Shown: positions 1 through 5,827 of the stretch, piece by piece
Position numbering within the stretch: the stretch's first letter is position 1
Layout: every line of letters begins with the position of its first letter
Source of the DNA: Desulfobacteraceae bacterium
GTDB lineage: Bacteria > Desulfobacterota > Syntrophobacteria > BM002
DNA: 7,278 nucleotides
Assembly (NCBI GenBank): GCA_002899795.1
Contig: PPDG01000557.1
Coordinates: forward strand, 1 to 7,278
Direction: 5' to 3'
The notes under the pieces: model-generated
The model's input: only the letters and a program-made list of their open reading frames with translations
Databases searched by the model: none
Told to the model about the DNA's origin: nothing
Position numbers and translations under genes: made by a program

Positions 1-48
1 ATATCGAAGTGAAAAACATTGTCTCATTGCTTTCAAAAACTTCTGCTG

Positions 49-83
49 TTCGAAATTCCTTGTTCGACATTCGATATTCAAAA
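49..83. repeat. Diverged heptamer array, TTCGANA-type
   Basis: Five consecutive 7-base units can be read without gaps: ttcgaaa, ttccttg, ttcgaca, ttcgata, ttcaaaa. All begin TTC, and three of five begin TTCGA. Two exact copies of the related unit CGAATAT, on the opposite strand sense, occur after the regulator gene at 1692-1705, so the unit is shared between gaps. It is non-coding, and its function is unknown. Confidence 0.65.
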
Positions 84-145
84 TACAAGAGAGGCTGAAT
101 TCCGCTCTAAGCTGGATTGAAAATTCGGCACAATATAACTTCAGG

Positions 146-179
146 CAAAGCCATTGAACTTTGACCCCCGCAAGGCGGG
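146..179 (+). other. Small stem-loops in the regulator leader
   Basis: Two short hairpins can be drawn. CAAAG at 146-150 pairs with CTTTG at 159-163, and CCCGC at 167-171 pairs with GCGGG at 175-179 across an AAG loop. A weaker CTGG/CCAG pair follows around 188-204. They lie about 100 bases before the regulator start, so they could belong to its 5' untranslated region. No known RNA family can be assigned. Confidence 0.3.
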
Positions 180-310
180 ATCGTGGACTGGCCCTAAGAC
201 CAGGTTTTCGATGTTGAATAAATTATCTCGTTCAAACCAGCCAAAAATACTCCACTTTTATTGCTCGTCTTATCCCTTGTTATTTCGTGCCTGGTGGTTA
301 CAATAAAAGA

Positions 311-1675
311 ATGTCTTGGAATCACATTTTACTGGTGGAAGATGATGACTCTCTGCGCCTCACCCAGGCCATGTACCTGGAACGTGAAGGCTTTCAGGTA
401 ACTGCTGTTGGCAGCGGTGCTGAGGCAGTAAACCTTATTGCCGTTGATCAATATCAAGCAGTGGTCACTGACCTCCGCCTGGACGAAGTTGATGGTCTCG
501 AGGTTCTGGCAGCAGTCAAGAGGCGGTCTCCAGAGACAGAAGTGATCCTCATCACCGGCTTCGGGTCAGTTGACACCGCTGTTGAAGCCATGAAGTCCGG
601 GGCCTACGACTACCTTACCAAACCGGTCGATCCTGACGATCTTGTACTCACCTTGAAAAAAGCAATCGAGCGGCGGCAGTTACGCCGTCAAGTCGCCTAC
701 CTCCAGAAAGAGGTAGCAGAGCAGGCAGGACTGGGCCACATTGTCGCAGTTAGCTCTGAGATGAAGCAGATTATGACACTCATTCAACAGGTTTCCCAAA
801 ACGACTCCACCGTGCTCATAGAAGGAGAAAGTGGCACAGGAAAAGAGCTAATGGCCAAGTATATTCATCACACCGGCCATAGGGCTGGTGGCCCGTTTGT
901 GCCGATCAACTGTGGTGCTCTTCCCGAAAATCTTCTTGAAAGCGAACTGTTTGGTCACGTCAAAGGCTCTTTCACCGGCGCCATCAAAGACAAGAAAGGT
1001 CTGTTTGAGGTTGCTGATGGTGGCACCCTTTTCCTTGACGAAATCGGTGAAACCAGCCCTGGCTTCCAGGTCAAACTTTTGCGTGTCCTGGAAGATGGTA
1101 CCTTGAGAAGGGTTGGCGGCACCTCTGAGTACAAGGTAAATGTGCGGATTATCGCAGCCAGCAATAAGGATCTGGGCCGTTTAGTCCAGAAAGGACAATT
1201 CCGCCGGGACCTTTACTATCGCCTCAAAGTAATACCTATTTTGCTACCTCCACTCCGGGATAGACCGGCGGACATTAAGCCGTTAGCAGAGCATTTCGTA
1301 TCCCACTACACAGACCGCATGGGTAGGAGACAGAGTTCCCTCTCGCCGGAAGCAATGAAGAGGCTGAAGTCCCACTCTTGGCACGGCAACGTGCGAGAGC
1401 TGGAGAATGCCATTGAACGAGCGCTAATCTTTTGCCAAAGTGAAGAGATCCAACCTGCTGATCTGCCACTAGAAGCTTGCACGCCCTCTGTCGAAGAATT
1501 TGTTCCCTCTGAGATTAGCAGCGATCTGAGCCTGGAAGCCATGGAACAGACTCACATACGTCAGATCTTGGCACACTGTCAGTGGAACCGCAGCCGTGCT
1601 GCTCGAGAACTGGGCATTGGCTATAATACCCTCTGGAGGAAGATGAAGAAGTATGGCATAGAACCACCAGATTAA
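311..1675 (+). CDS. Sigma-54-dependent response regulator, NtrC/AtoC family
   Basis: This is a cytoplasmic transcription activator that should remodel sigma-54 RNA polymerase when phosphorylated. It is 454 residues with the full three-domain plan. The receiver (about 3-118) has acidic residues D11-D12, phospho-acceptor D54, T82 and K104, matching classical NtrC spacing. The AAA+ domain (about 143-375) has Walker A G172-E179, the sigma-54 contact loop GSFTGA at 219-224 (usually GAFTGA), Walker B ending D243-E244, arginine-finger candidates R298/R299, and sensor II at G359-L364. A Fis-type helix-turn-helix lies at about 413-450. ATG 311 is chosen over GTG 287 because the receiver fold starts immediately after it and nothing resembling a ribosome-binding site precedes 287; the site before 311 (GGTGG, 13 bases away) is also weak. 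The likely partner is the kinase starting at 1969. The target genes cannot be read from this window. Confidence 0.93.
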   Translation: MSWNHILLVEDDDSLRLTQAMYLEREGFQVTAVGSGAEAVNLIAVDQYQAVVTDLRLDEVDGLEVLAAVKRRSPETEVILITGFGSVDTAVEAMKSGAYDYLTKPVDPDDLVLTLKKAIERRQLRRQVAYLQKEVAEQAGLGHIVAVSSEMKQIMTLIQQVSQNDSTVLIEGESGTGKELMAKYIHHTGHRAGGPFVPINCGALPENLLESELFGHVKGSFTGAIKDKKGLFEVADGGTLFLDEIGETSPGFQVKLLRVLEDGTLRRVGGTSEYKVNVRIIAASNKDLGRLVQKGQFRRDLYYRLKVIPILLPPLRDRPADIKPLAEHFVSHYTDRMGRRQSSLSPEAMKRLKSHSWHGNVRELENAIERALIFCQSEEIQPADLPLEACTPSVEEFVPSEISSDLSLEAMEQTHIRQILAHCQWNRSRAARELGIGYNTLWRKMKKYGIEPPD

Positions 1676-1711
1676 AAGACTTTAGCAAATCCGAATATCG
1701 AATATCGCAGA

Positions 1712-1757
1712 GATTCAGGAATTCAGGGATTTAGGAATTCAGTGATTAAGGGATTAG
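1712..1757. repeat. Diverged octamer tandem array
   Basis: The 8-base units run without gaps: gattcagg, aattcagg, gatttagg, aattcagt, gattaagg, gattag. The consensus is close to RATTCAGG. The last unit is partial. It lies about 35 bases after the regulator stop codon and is not coding. Confidence 0.7.
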
Positions 1758-1851
1758 AATTTACCTCGTCCTCGTTCTAAATATTGAGAGACGTAAGTTG
1801 ATATAAATTGCAATTTACAATGACTAAGTTTTCAGCTTTTTTATTTTTTCC

Positions 1852-1882
1852 CCCTGACACCTGACACCCGACACCTGAAACC
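1852..1882. repeat. Diverged heptamer array, ACCTGAC-type
   Basis: Four 7-base units are contiguous: ccctgac, acctgac, acccgac, acctgaa, followed by a partial acc. It directly adjoins the next heptamer array, which has a different unit. Confidence 0.7.
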
Positions 1883-1916
1883 TTGAGACTTGGTGCTTCG
1901 TGCTTCGGATTTCGGA
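1882..1916. repeat. Diverged heptamer array, CTTCGNR-type
   Basis: Five contiguous 7-base units: cttgaga, cttggtg, cttcgtg, cttcgga, tttcgga. Successive units look like stepwise derivatives of one another. The array ends about 50 bases before the kinase start. Confidence 0.65.
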
Positions 1917-1968
1917 TTTTTACCGATCGACGTTAAAGGGGAAATATTCGTACATAAGGTAACAGAAG

Positions 1969-3090
1969 GTGTCTAAAGAAACCAACGACCGAATTCGGGA
2001 TGAGCGCGACCACTTGCGCGCTATTCTCGAAAACCTCATGGATGGAGTGTTCATAACCAATCGTGACTTTCGCATTGAGTTTATGAACCAAGATCTGCTC
2101 TACCAGTTTGGTGACGGCACCGGTAAGAGATGTTGTGAATTCTTCGGCCTTTCTTCAACCAATTGTCTAAGGTGCCATGAAGGAATGAGCGCTTTTGGCC
2201 CACCCCAACGGTTGGAATGGACCTCGCTCGACACCGGCAGTACTTACGACATGTTGGTTTCACCACTTACCAATCTAGACGGTACCAACTCCAGGCTACA
2301 CATTCTACGCGACGTTACTGAACAAAAGAAACTGGAAGCGCGAATACTGGAGTACTCTCACCATCTTGAGGAAAAGGTGGCAAAACAGGCGGACCGGCTG
2401 AGACGCCAAGAGCGTCTTGCTCTTCTCGGTGAGATCGCCTCTGGTCTGGCCCACGAGATTCGCACCCCCCTTGGGGCCTTGTTAACCGGCGTTAAACTGC
2501 TGGAAAAGGGTGGCCAGGAAGAAACCGAAAGGGACCTGGTGCTGTCACTCCTCAGGAAAGAGACGCTTCGCCTCAAGGAAAAGCTCTCCGAGTTTCTCGC
2601 TTACGCCCGGCCGAGCAAGCCCAATCTTACCTCCGGGTTGGTGGCCGAACTCCTGCAGGAAACAGTGGCCCAACTCCAACAAGAATCCGAACTCACAAAG
2701 GACATGAAGATCACCTACGAACCGGCAGCCGAGGAGAAACCTTGTTATTTTGACCGAGCGAAAATGAAAGAAGTCATTTTAAATATTGGGATAAATAGCT
2801 TACAGGCACTTGACGGCAAGGGTACGCTGCGGCTGATTAGTTTCCAATCTCACGGCCGCCAATGGATCCAGGTGACCGATACTGGACCTGGCATCACCGC
2901 CGAAAATCTTGACCAAATTTTCAAACCTTTCTTCACCAGCAAACGAGAAGGGACAGGGCTGGGATTGGCAATTGCCCTGGGGATTGTGGAGGAACACGGG
3001 GGAGAGATTAGAGCCTCCAGCGTACCAGACCGGGAAACCACGTTCACCGTGTCCTGGCCAATGTCAGGGAAGCCCGAGGAAAAAGCATAA
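1969..3090 (+). CDS. Soluble PAS-domain histidine kinase (NtrB/AtoS-like)
   Basis: This 373-residue sensor kinase has no signal peptide or membrane segment, so it should sense a cytoplasmic cue and phosphorylate a response regulator, most likely the one encoded at 311-1675. A PAS domain (about 13-120) is followed by a coiled coil (about 121-150). The HisKA dimerisation domain follows, with phospho-acceptor H162 in an AHEIRTPLG H-box. The ATPase domain (about 225-368) has N272/N276 in the N-box, D304-T-G-P-G308, and the glycine-rich G328-TGLGL lid. The PAS domain carries C55-C56, C66 and C69, the last two within CLRCH, which reads as CxxCH. Covalent haem is unlikely without export; a redox or metal-binding role is only a possibility. 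The GTG start at 1969 is supported by AAGG at 1956-1959, nine bases upstream. The first in-frame ATG would cut into the PAS domain. Confidence 0.92.
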   Translation: MSKETNDRIRDERDHLRAILENLMDGVFITNRDFRIEFMNQDLLYQFGDGTGKRCCEFFGLSSTNCLRCHEGMSAFGPPQRLEWTSLDTGSTYDMLVSPLTNLDGTNSRLHILRDVTEQKKLEARILEYSHHLEEKVAKQADRLRRQERLALLGEIASGLAHEIRTPLGALLTGVKLLEKGGQEETERDLVLSLLRKETLRLKEKLSEFLAYARPSKPNLTSGLVAELLQETVAQLQQESELTKDMKITYEPAAEEKPCYFDRAKMKEVILNIGINSLQALDGKGTLRLISFQSHGRQWIQVTDTGPGITAENLDQIFKPFFTSKREGTGLGLAIALGIVEEHGGEIRASSVPDRETTFTVSWPMSGKPEEKA

Positions 3091-3169
3091 TTAATTTCGA
3101 AATTTTACCCTATGCCCTACCTGTCCTAAGCTTGCCTGTTCTGAGCTTGTCGAAGGGTCGAAGGATGCT
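3091..3169. other. Convergent intergenic gap
   Basis: This 79-base gap lies between two genes whose 3' ends face each other. It has a perfect 12-base palindrome, AATTTCGAAATT, at 3093-3104, and a copy of the TGAGCTTGTCGAAGG repeat. No hairpin with a U-tract is visible, so any termination would be through the repeat hairpin or Rho. Confidence 0.6.
3120..3157 (+). repeat. TGAGCTTGTCGAAGG-type dispersed repeat, with partial copy
   Basis: A full copy, ctgttctgagcttgtcgaag plus gg, runs 3136-3157. It is preceded by a truncated copy, cctgtcctaagcttg, at 3120-3134. The same element recurs at 6146-6169 and 6184-6206, and as a worn, inverted copy at 4750-4770. Near-identical strings are widespread in intergenic DNA of environmental bacteria, as I recall, and give the artefactual peptide CPELVEG when translated. 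Confidence 0.75.
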
Positions 3170-4693
3170 CTATGCATTCAAATACACTTCAACCTGTACT
3201 TTAGTGCCTTGATCCGGCTCCGAATGGATCTGCAGCCTACCGTCGATGGCTTTTGCCCGCTCCTCCATAATAAAAAGTCCCATTCCACGCTGCTCAATGT
3301 CACGTTGACTGACATCTTCCAAGCTAAAGCCAGTGCCGTTATCCTTGACCATCACTCCCAAACGACCGTCATCCACAGCCATCTCAAACAGAACTGAGCT
3401 GCACTTCGAGTGTTTGACTATATTGGTAAGAGCCTCCTGAACAATTCTATAAAGATTCACGGCCACACTCTCGTCAATTTGCAATTCATCTAGTTGAATA
3501 GAGGAGTGCACCTCAATCCATGTTGCCCCTTGAAAACGGTCAATGAGATTGCGAACGCCGGCAACTAACCCCAGTTCCTGAACCAGGCGAGGGTGAAGAC
3601 CACTGGATATGTCTCGTAATTTGTCGCCTGTCTCACGGATCACATTCCTCATGTTGTCAATTAAACGGCTGATGCTCTCAAGACTGGTCTCATCAAGTAT
3701 CTCCACTATGGTGGCAAGATTGAAATCGAGGATGCCTATATTCTGACCAATGGTATCATGCAAGACTCTGGAGATTTTGCTCCTTTCACTTTCCTGTAGG
3801 TTCAGCAGTTTGGACCGCATGCTCTCCAAAGCATCTTCCATTCGCCTCCGCTCGGTGACATCGCGAAGGATAGTCAGAGTGAGAGGGGGTTTGTCTTGGA
3901 AATGGATGACGGTGGGCACATTGTCTATAATGCGAATATCACCATCCGTGCGGATCAGTTTGAATTCGTAACGATCGGGCGCTGGTTCGCCACGTTTCCT
4001 TTGCAACCAATGCTGCTCCATCAATTCATGGGTTTCTTTGTCCATAAAAGTGGAATAGTGCTTGTTTACGAGTTCGTCTCTCGATACCCCTGTTAGTTCA
4101 CACATAGCATCATTTACCATGAGGTAGCGTCCCTCACTATCAATTAGACAAATGGCATCACGGGACTTTTCGAAAATTGAACGAAAGCGTTCTTCACTTT
4201 CTCGCAAGGCTTCCTCAGCTTCCTTTCGTTCCGTAATATCTCGCATTACCACCATGGTCGCTGGTTCACCTTTGTATTCTATGAGATCTGGTTTGACCTC
4301 CATGGTAACGAGCCGCCCTGACCGGGTCATAACCCTCACCTCATATTCTCTTGGCGTCGGCTTTCCCTCCAGTCGCTTATAGTAATAGTCTTTCACTAGA
4401 TTTCTATCTTCCGGAACAACAAAGTCAAGAAAACTGCGATCCATGGTTTCGGTCACACTGTAGCCAAGCACTTTTTCATACATCGGATTACGGTACACCG
4501 TCTTTTCATTCTGAATGATGATTATGGCGTCACTGGCACGTTCTACCAGCGAACGATATTGCTCCTCAGCTTGCCGCAATGCCTCCACAACCTGTTGATG
4601 CTCAACTTCTGCCGCCTCCAACTTAACAACGCGTTGGTGCAGCTTTGTCAATTCTTCTAGGAGTTGATCTTTTGTTTTATCTGTGTGGCTCAT
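3170..4693 (-). CDS. Two-PAS sensor histidine kinase, NarX/LiaS class (HisKA_3)
   Basis: This 507-residue cytoplasmic kinase has no membrane segment. An N-terminal coiled coil (about 5-42) leads into PAS1 (about 43-157) and PAS2 (about 165-284), each ending in the usual RD[IV]TER linker. The HisKA_3 dimerisation domain (about 295-370) has phospho-acceptor H312 in the sequence VLHDTIGQ, diagnostic for kinases that partner NarL/LuxR-type regulators. The ATPase domain has N424 in the N-box, D451-N-G-T-G455, and G470-MGL. The ATG at 4693 is preceded by GAGGAG nine bases upstream. A longer reading to 4774 would translate a worn dispersed repeat and lacks such a site, so I reject it. No NarL-type regulator is in the window; the NtrC-type regulator is not its expected partner. 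Its signal is unknown. Confidence 0.92.
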   Translation of the reverse strand: MSHTDKTKDQLLEELTKLHQRVVKLEAAEVEHQQVVEALRQAEEQYRSLVERASDAIIIIQNEKTVYRNPMYEKVLGYSVTETMDRSFLDFVVPEDRNLVKDYYYKRLEGKPTPREYEVRVMTRSGRLVTMEVKPDLIEYKGEPATMVVMRDITERKEAEEALRESEERFRSIFEKSRDAICLIDSEGRYLMVNDAMCELTGVSRDELVNKHYSTFMDKETHELMEQHWLQRKRGEPAPDRYEFKLIRTDGDIRIIDNVPTVIHFQDKPPLTLTILRDVTERRRMEDALESMRSKLLNLQESERSKISRVLHDTIGQNIGILDFNLATIVEILDETSLESISRLIDNMRNVIRETGDKLRDISSGLHPRLVQELGLVAGVRNLIDRFQGATWIEVHSSIQLDELQIDESVAVNLYRIVQEALTNIVKHSKCSSVLFEMAVDDGRLGVMVKDNGTGFSLEDVSQRDIEQRGMGLFIMEERAKAIDGRLQIHSEPDQGTKVQVEVYLNA

Positions 4694-4749
4694 CTTGCTA
4701 AGCTCCTCTTGCCCCCTGTTGACAAACACTTCAGAGGGATTGTTCAAAG

Positions 4750-4770
4750 CCTTTCGACAAACTCTGGCAC
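4750..4770 (-). repeat. Worn inverted copy of the dispersed repeat
   Basis: Read on the minus strand, it is tgccagagtttgtcgaaagg, which resembles the intact element TGTCCTGAGCTTGTCGAAGG with a few changes. It lies between the intact copies and just upstream of the kinase start. Confidence 0.45.
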
Positions 4771-4843
4771 ACATTCTTTGAAACTGTCAAGCTGGGGAGA
4801 CTGAATAAACTTCTTGGTAAGGAGTCTAGGACCATCTCAAGAT

Positions 4844-4882
4844 CATCAAAAAACCCGGCAAGATTTACTCTTGCCGGGTTTT
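4844..4882 (-). terminator. Intrinsic terminator
   Basis: A perfect 14-base stem (4850-4863 with 4869-4882) closes a five-base loop. The core is CCCGGCAAGA/TCTTGCCGGG. On the minus strand the stem is followed by a run of six T (4853-4848), partly inside the stem, so it should end transcription coming from the gene at 5045-5773. On the plus strand four T follow, so it could work weakly both ways. Confidence 0.8.
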
Positions 4883-4925
4883 CATTATTGCAGCAGACCT
4901 ATACGAATTATTGTCTCAAGCAAAA

Positions 4926-4979
4926 CGGGCGGGGACCCGCCTGCCACGCAAGGCACGAGCGGGCAGGTAAACCCCGCCC
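4926..4979. repeat. GC-rich imperfect inverted repeat
   Basis: The outer arms GGGCGGGG (4927-4934) and CCCCGCCC (4972-4979) pair perfectly. Inner CCCGC (4936-4940) and GCGGG (4959-4963) can pair as well. The element is much richer in GC than its AT-rich surroundings. It resembles GC-rich REP/MITE-like intergenic elements, but no coding capacity or target duplication is visible. Confidence 0.6.
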
Positions 4980-5001
4980 CTACTATTCCTTTTTTCTATA
5001 T

Positions 5002-5028
5002 TATTCGTGTTCTTCGTGCTCTTAGTGG
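5002..5028. repeat. Diverged nonamer array
   Basis: Three contiguous 9-base units: tattcgtgt, tcttcgtgc, tcttagtgg. The array ends about 16 bases from the stop codon of the zinc-ribbon gene. Strings of the type TTCGTG-TTCTTCGTG are common in gaps of environmental genomes, as I recall. Confidence 0.5.
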
Positions 5029-5044
5029 TTTAAAAAATTGCCAT

Positions 5045-5773
5045 TTATTCTGAAAGAAGTTGCTCTCGAGCAACACGTTTGCCGGTTTCGGTCTGAATCT
5101 TACTGTCAACCAACCGCTCAAGGGTGGCCTCCTCAAGAAGAGCCTTTTTATCCAAAAGATCAGCAAGCATCAGTGCATCCGAGACAATCTTAGAGTCGAG
5201 GTCTTCAGAACTTGTTCCATTAATCCTATTTTCAATGATCTGGCAGACCTGATCAGTAACCTCTTTTTCAGTCCCTATATCGGCGAGAACCTTTCTGGTA
5301 ATCGCGCTGGGGCTATCCCCTTGGGCTGAAGAAGCTGATTGCTCTCCGTGTGCCTGAGAATTCAATACCAAGTTCCCCAGAATTGTAGCGGCGAATACCA
5401 CTTTCGGTTGGCCACCCTCTTCATCAAGAATCTCCTCTACCAGCTCCGCTATTTTCTGGCTGCGCTCAAGACTAGCATCGTCCGGTTTCATTTTGATTTT
5501 GGCAGTAACCAGAAGCCGGTCACGATAGAGGGCCTTGAGACTTTCCCCTTCGAACATCTCGGGCATGCACTGCTCAGCATACTTGCAATATTCCAGGCAA
5601 CCCAGGTCGCGCTTTGGGTTCAGAAAGCGATGCCCGCAATCGCACGTGCGCTTGCTGTCGTCTTTCCAGAATTCCACCGGCCGGTCACAATTAGGACATC
5701 TTACGTCAAAGATATCGTCTGGCTTCCAGAACATGGTGTTCTGACCAGGACAGCTTATGTCGTCTTTTTGCAT
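5045..5773 (-). CDS. Zinc-ribbon protein with degenerate HD-phosphohydrolase-like domain
   Basis: This 242-residue soluble protein has no established function. The N-terminal 70 residues are cysteine-rich: C8, C26-x2-C29, C44-x-C46, C59, C63 and C69, with CPNCDRPVEFWKDD and CGHRFLNP typical of a zinc ribbon. I recall this N-terminus from HD-domain phosphohydrolases of anaerobes, where it precedes a metal-dependent domain with AAYLHDIG, IIGHHH and DAD motifs. Here the matching places read TILGNLV (131-136, HD replaced by G133-N134), IIENRI (179-184) and SDALM (198-202), and the expected upstream histidine is also missing. If that alignment from memory is right, the metal site is gone and the protein is not a hydrolase; a binding or regulatory role is more likely. 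The ATG is fixed by a near-perfect GGAGGAGGT six bases upstream. A CRP/FNR-type palindrome precedes it, and the terminator at 4844-4882 probably ends its transcript. Confidence 0.85.
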   Translation of the reverse strand: MQKDDISCPGQNTMFWKPDDIFDVRCPNCDRPVEFWKDDSKRTCDCGHRFLNPKRDLGCLEYCKYAEQCMPEMFEGESLKALYRDRLLVTAKIKMKPDDASLERSQKIAELVEEILDEEGGQPKVVFAATILGNLVLNSQAHGEQSASSAQGDSPSAITRKVLADIGTEKEVTDQVCQIIENRINGTSSEDLDSKIVSDALMLADLLDKKALLEEATLERLVDSKIQTETGKRVAREQLLSE

Positions 5774-5779
5774 TGGTCT

Positions 5780-5788
5780 ACCTCCTCC
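5780..5788 (-). promoter_or_regulatory. Strong ribosome-binding site
   Basis: The minus strand reads GGAGGAGGT, six bases before the ATG at 5773. It is the strongest such site in the window and suggests efficient translation of the zinc-ribbon protein. Confidence 0.85.
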
Positions 5789-5801
5789 AAGTGTCGCCTC
5801 A

Positions 5802-5807
5802 AGTCTA
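5802..5807 (-). promoter_or_regulatory. Candidate -10 box for the zinc-ribbon gene
   Basis: TAGACT on the minus strand matches TATAAT at four of six positions. It would place transcription start near 5795, leaving a leader of about 21 bases that contains the ribosome-binding site. It was picked because it fits the palindrome spacing, so the call is tentative. Confidence 0.35.
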
Positions 5808-5827
5808 TCTGAATGCAGAGGAGATTG

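Larger units (their letters stand above)
1..310. other. Non-coding region upstream of the response regulator
   Basis: No supportable gene lies here. The region holds a diverged heptamer array (49-83), a small stem-loop group (146-179), and AT-rich sequence before the regulator start. A lone TTGACC occurs at 161-166, but no good -10 box follows at 16-18 bases, so I call no promoter. No sigma-54 GG-N10-GC element was found by eye. Only the GTG at 287 precedes the chosen start in frame, and it has no ribosome-binding site. Confidence 0.6.
1676..1968. other. Repeat-filled gap between regulator and kinase genes
   Basis: This 293-base gap separates the two-component pair. It contains two CGAATAT units (1692-1705), an octamer array (1712-1757), a perfect 14-base palindrome (1804-1817), a T-rich run (about 1837-1849), and two heptamer arrays (1852-1882 and 1882-1916). 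No open reading frame is credible. No clear hairpin sits directly before the T-rich run, so I do not call a terminator. Whether both genes share a transcript is unknown. Confidence 0.65.
4694..5044. other. Non-coding gap with terminator and repeats
   Basis: This 351-base gap separates two genes on the minus strand. From left to right it has a worn inverted copy of the TGAGCTTGTCGAAGG repeat (4750-4770), an isolated TTGACA on the minus strand (4790-4785) with no fitting -10 box, a strong terminator hairpin (4850-4882), a GC-rich inverted repeat (4926-4979), and a nonamer array (5002-5028). No credible gene is present. The terminator implies the kinase gene has its own promoter somewhere in 4694-4850. 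Confidence 0.65.

Noticed and set aside
49..83. CRISPR-like repeat array
   Set aside because: Units are 7 bases, contiguous and diverged; there are no spacers, no 24-37 base repeats and no cas genes in the window.
287..310. GTG start giving an eight-residue extension of the response regulator
   Set aside because: No ribosome-binding site precedes it, and the receiver fold begins right after the ATG at 311.
1890..1906. Possible sigma-54 promoter TGGTGC..GC upstream of the PAS kinase
   Set aside because: The GG to GC spacing is two bases short and the match is part of a heptamer array.
2164..2178. Covalent haem c site (CLRCH) in the PAS kinase
   Set aside because: The protein has no signal peptide or membrane anchor, and cytochrome c maturation occurs outside the cytoplasm.
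4814..5053. 79-codon plus-strand reading frame in the gap before the zinc-ribbon gene
   Set aside because: It runs through the terminator hairpin, the GC-rich inverted repeat and the nonamer array, and has no domain or ribosome-binding site.
5339..5812. 157-codon plus-strand reading frame opposite the zinc-ribbon gene
   Set aside because: It lies antisense to a gene with clear motifs and a strong ribosome-binding site; the plus-strand protein shows no recognisable domain.
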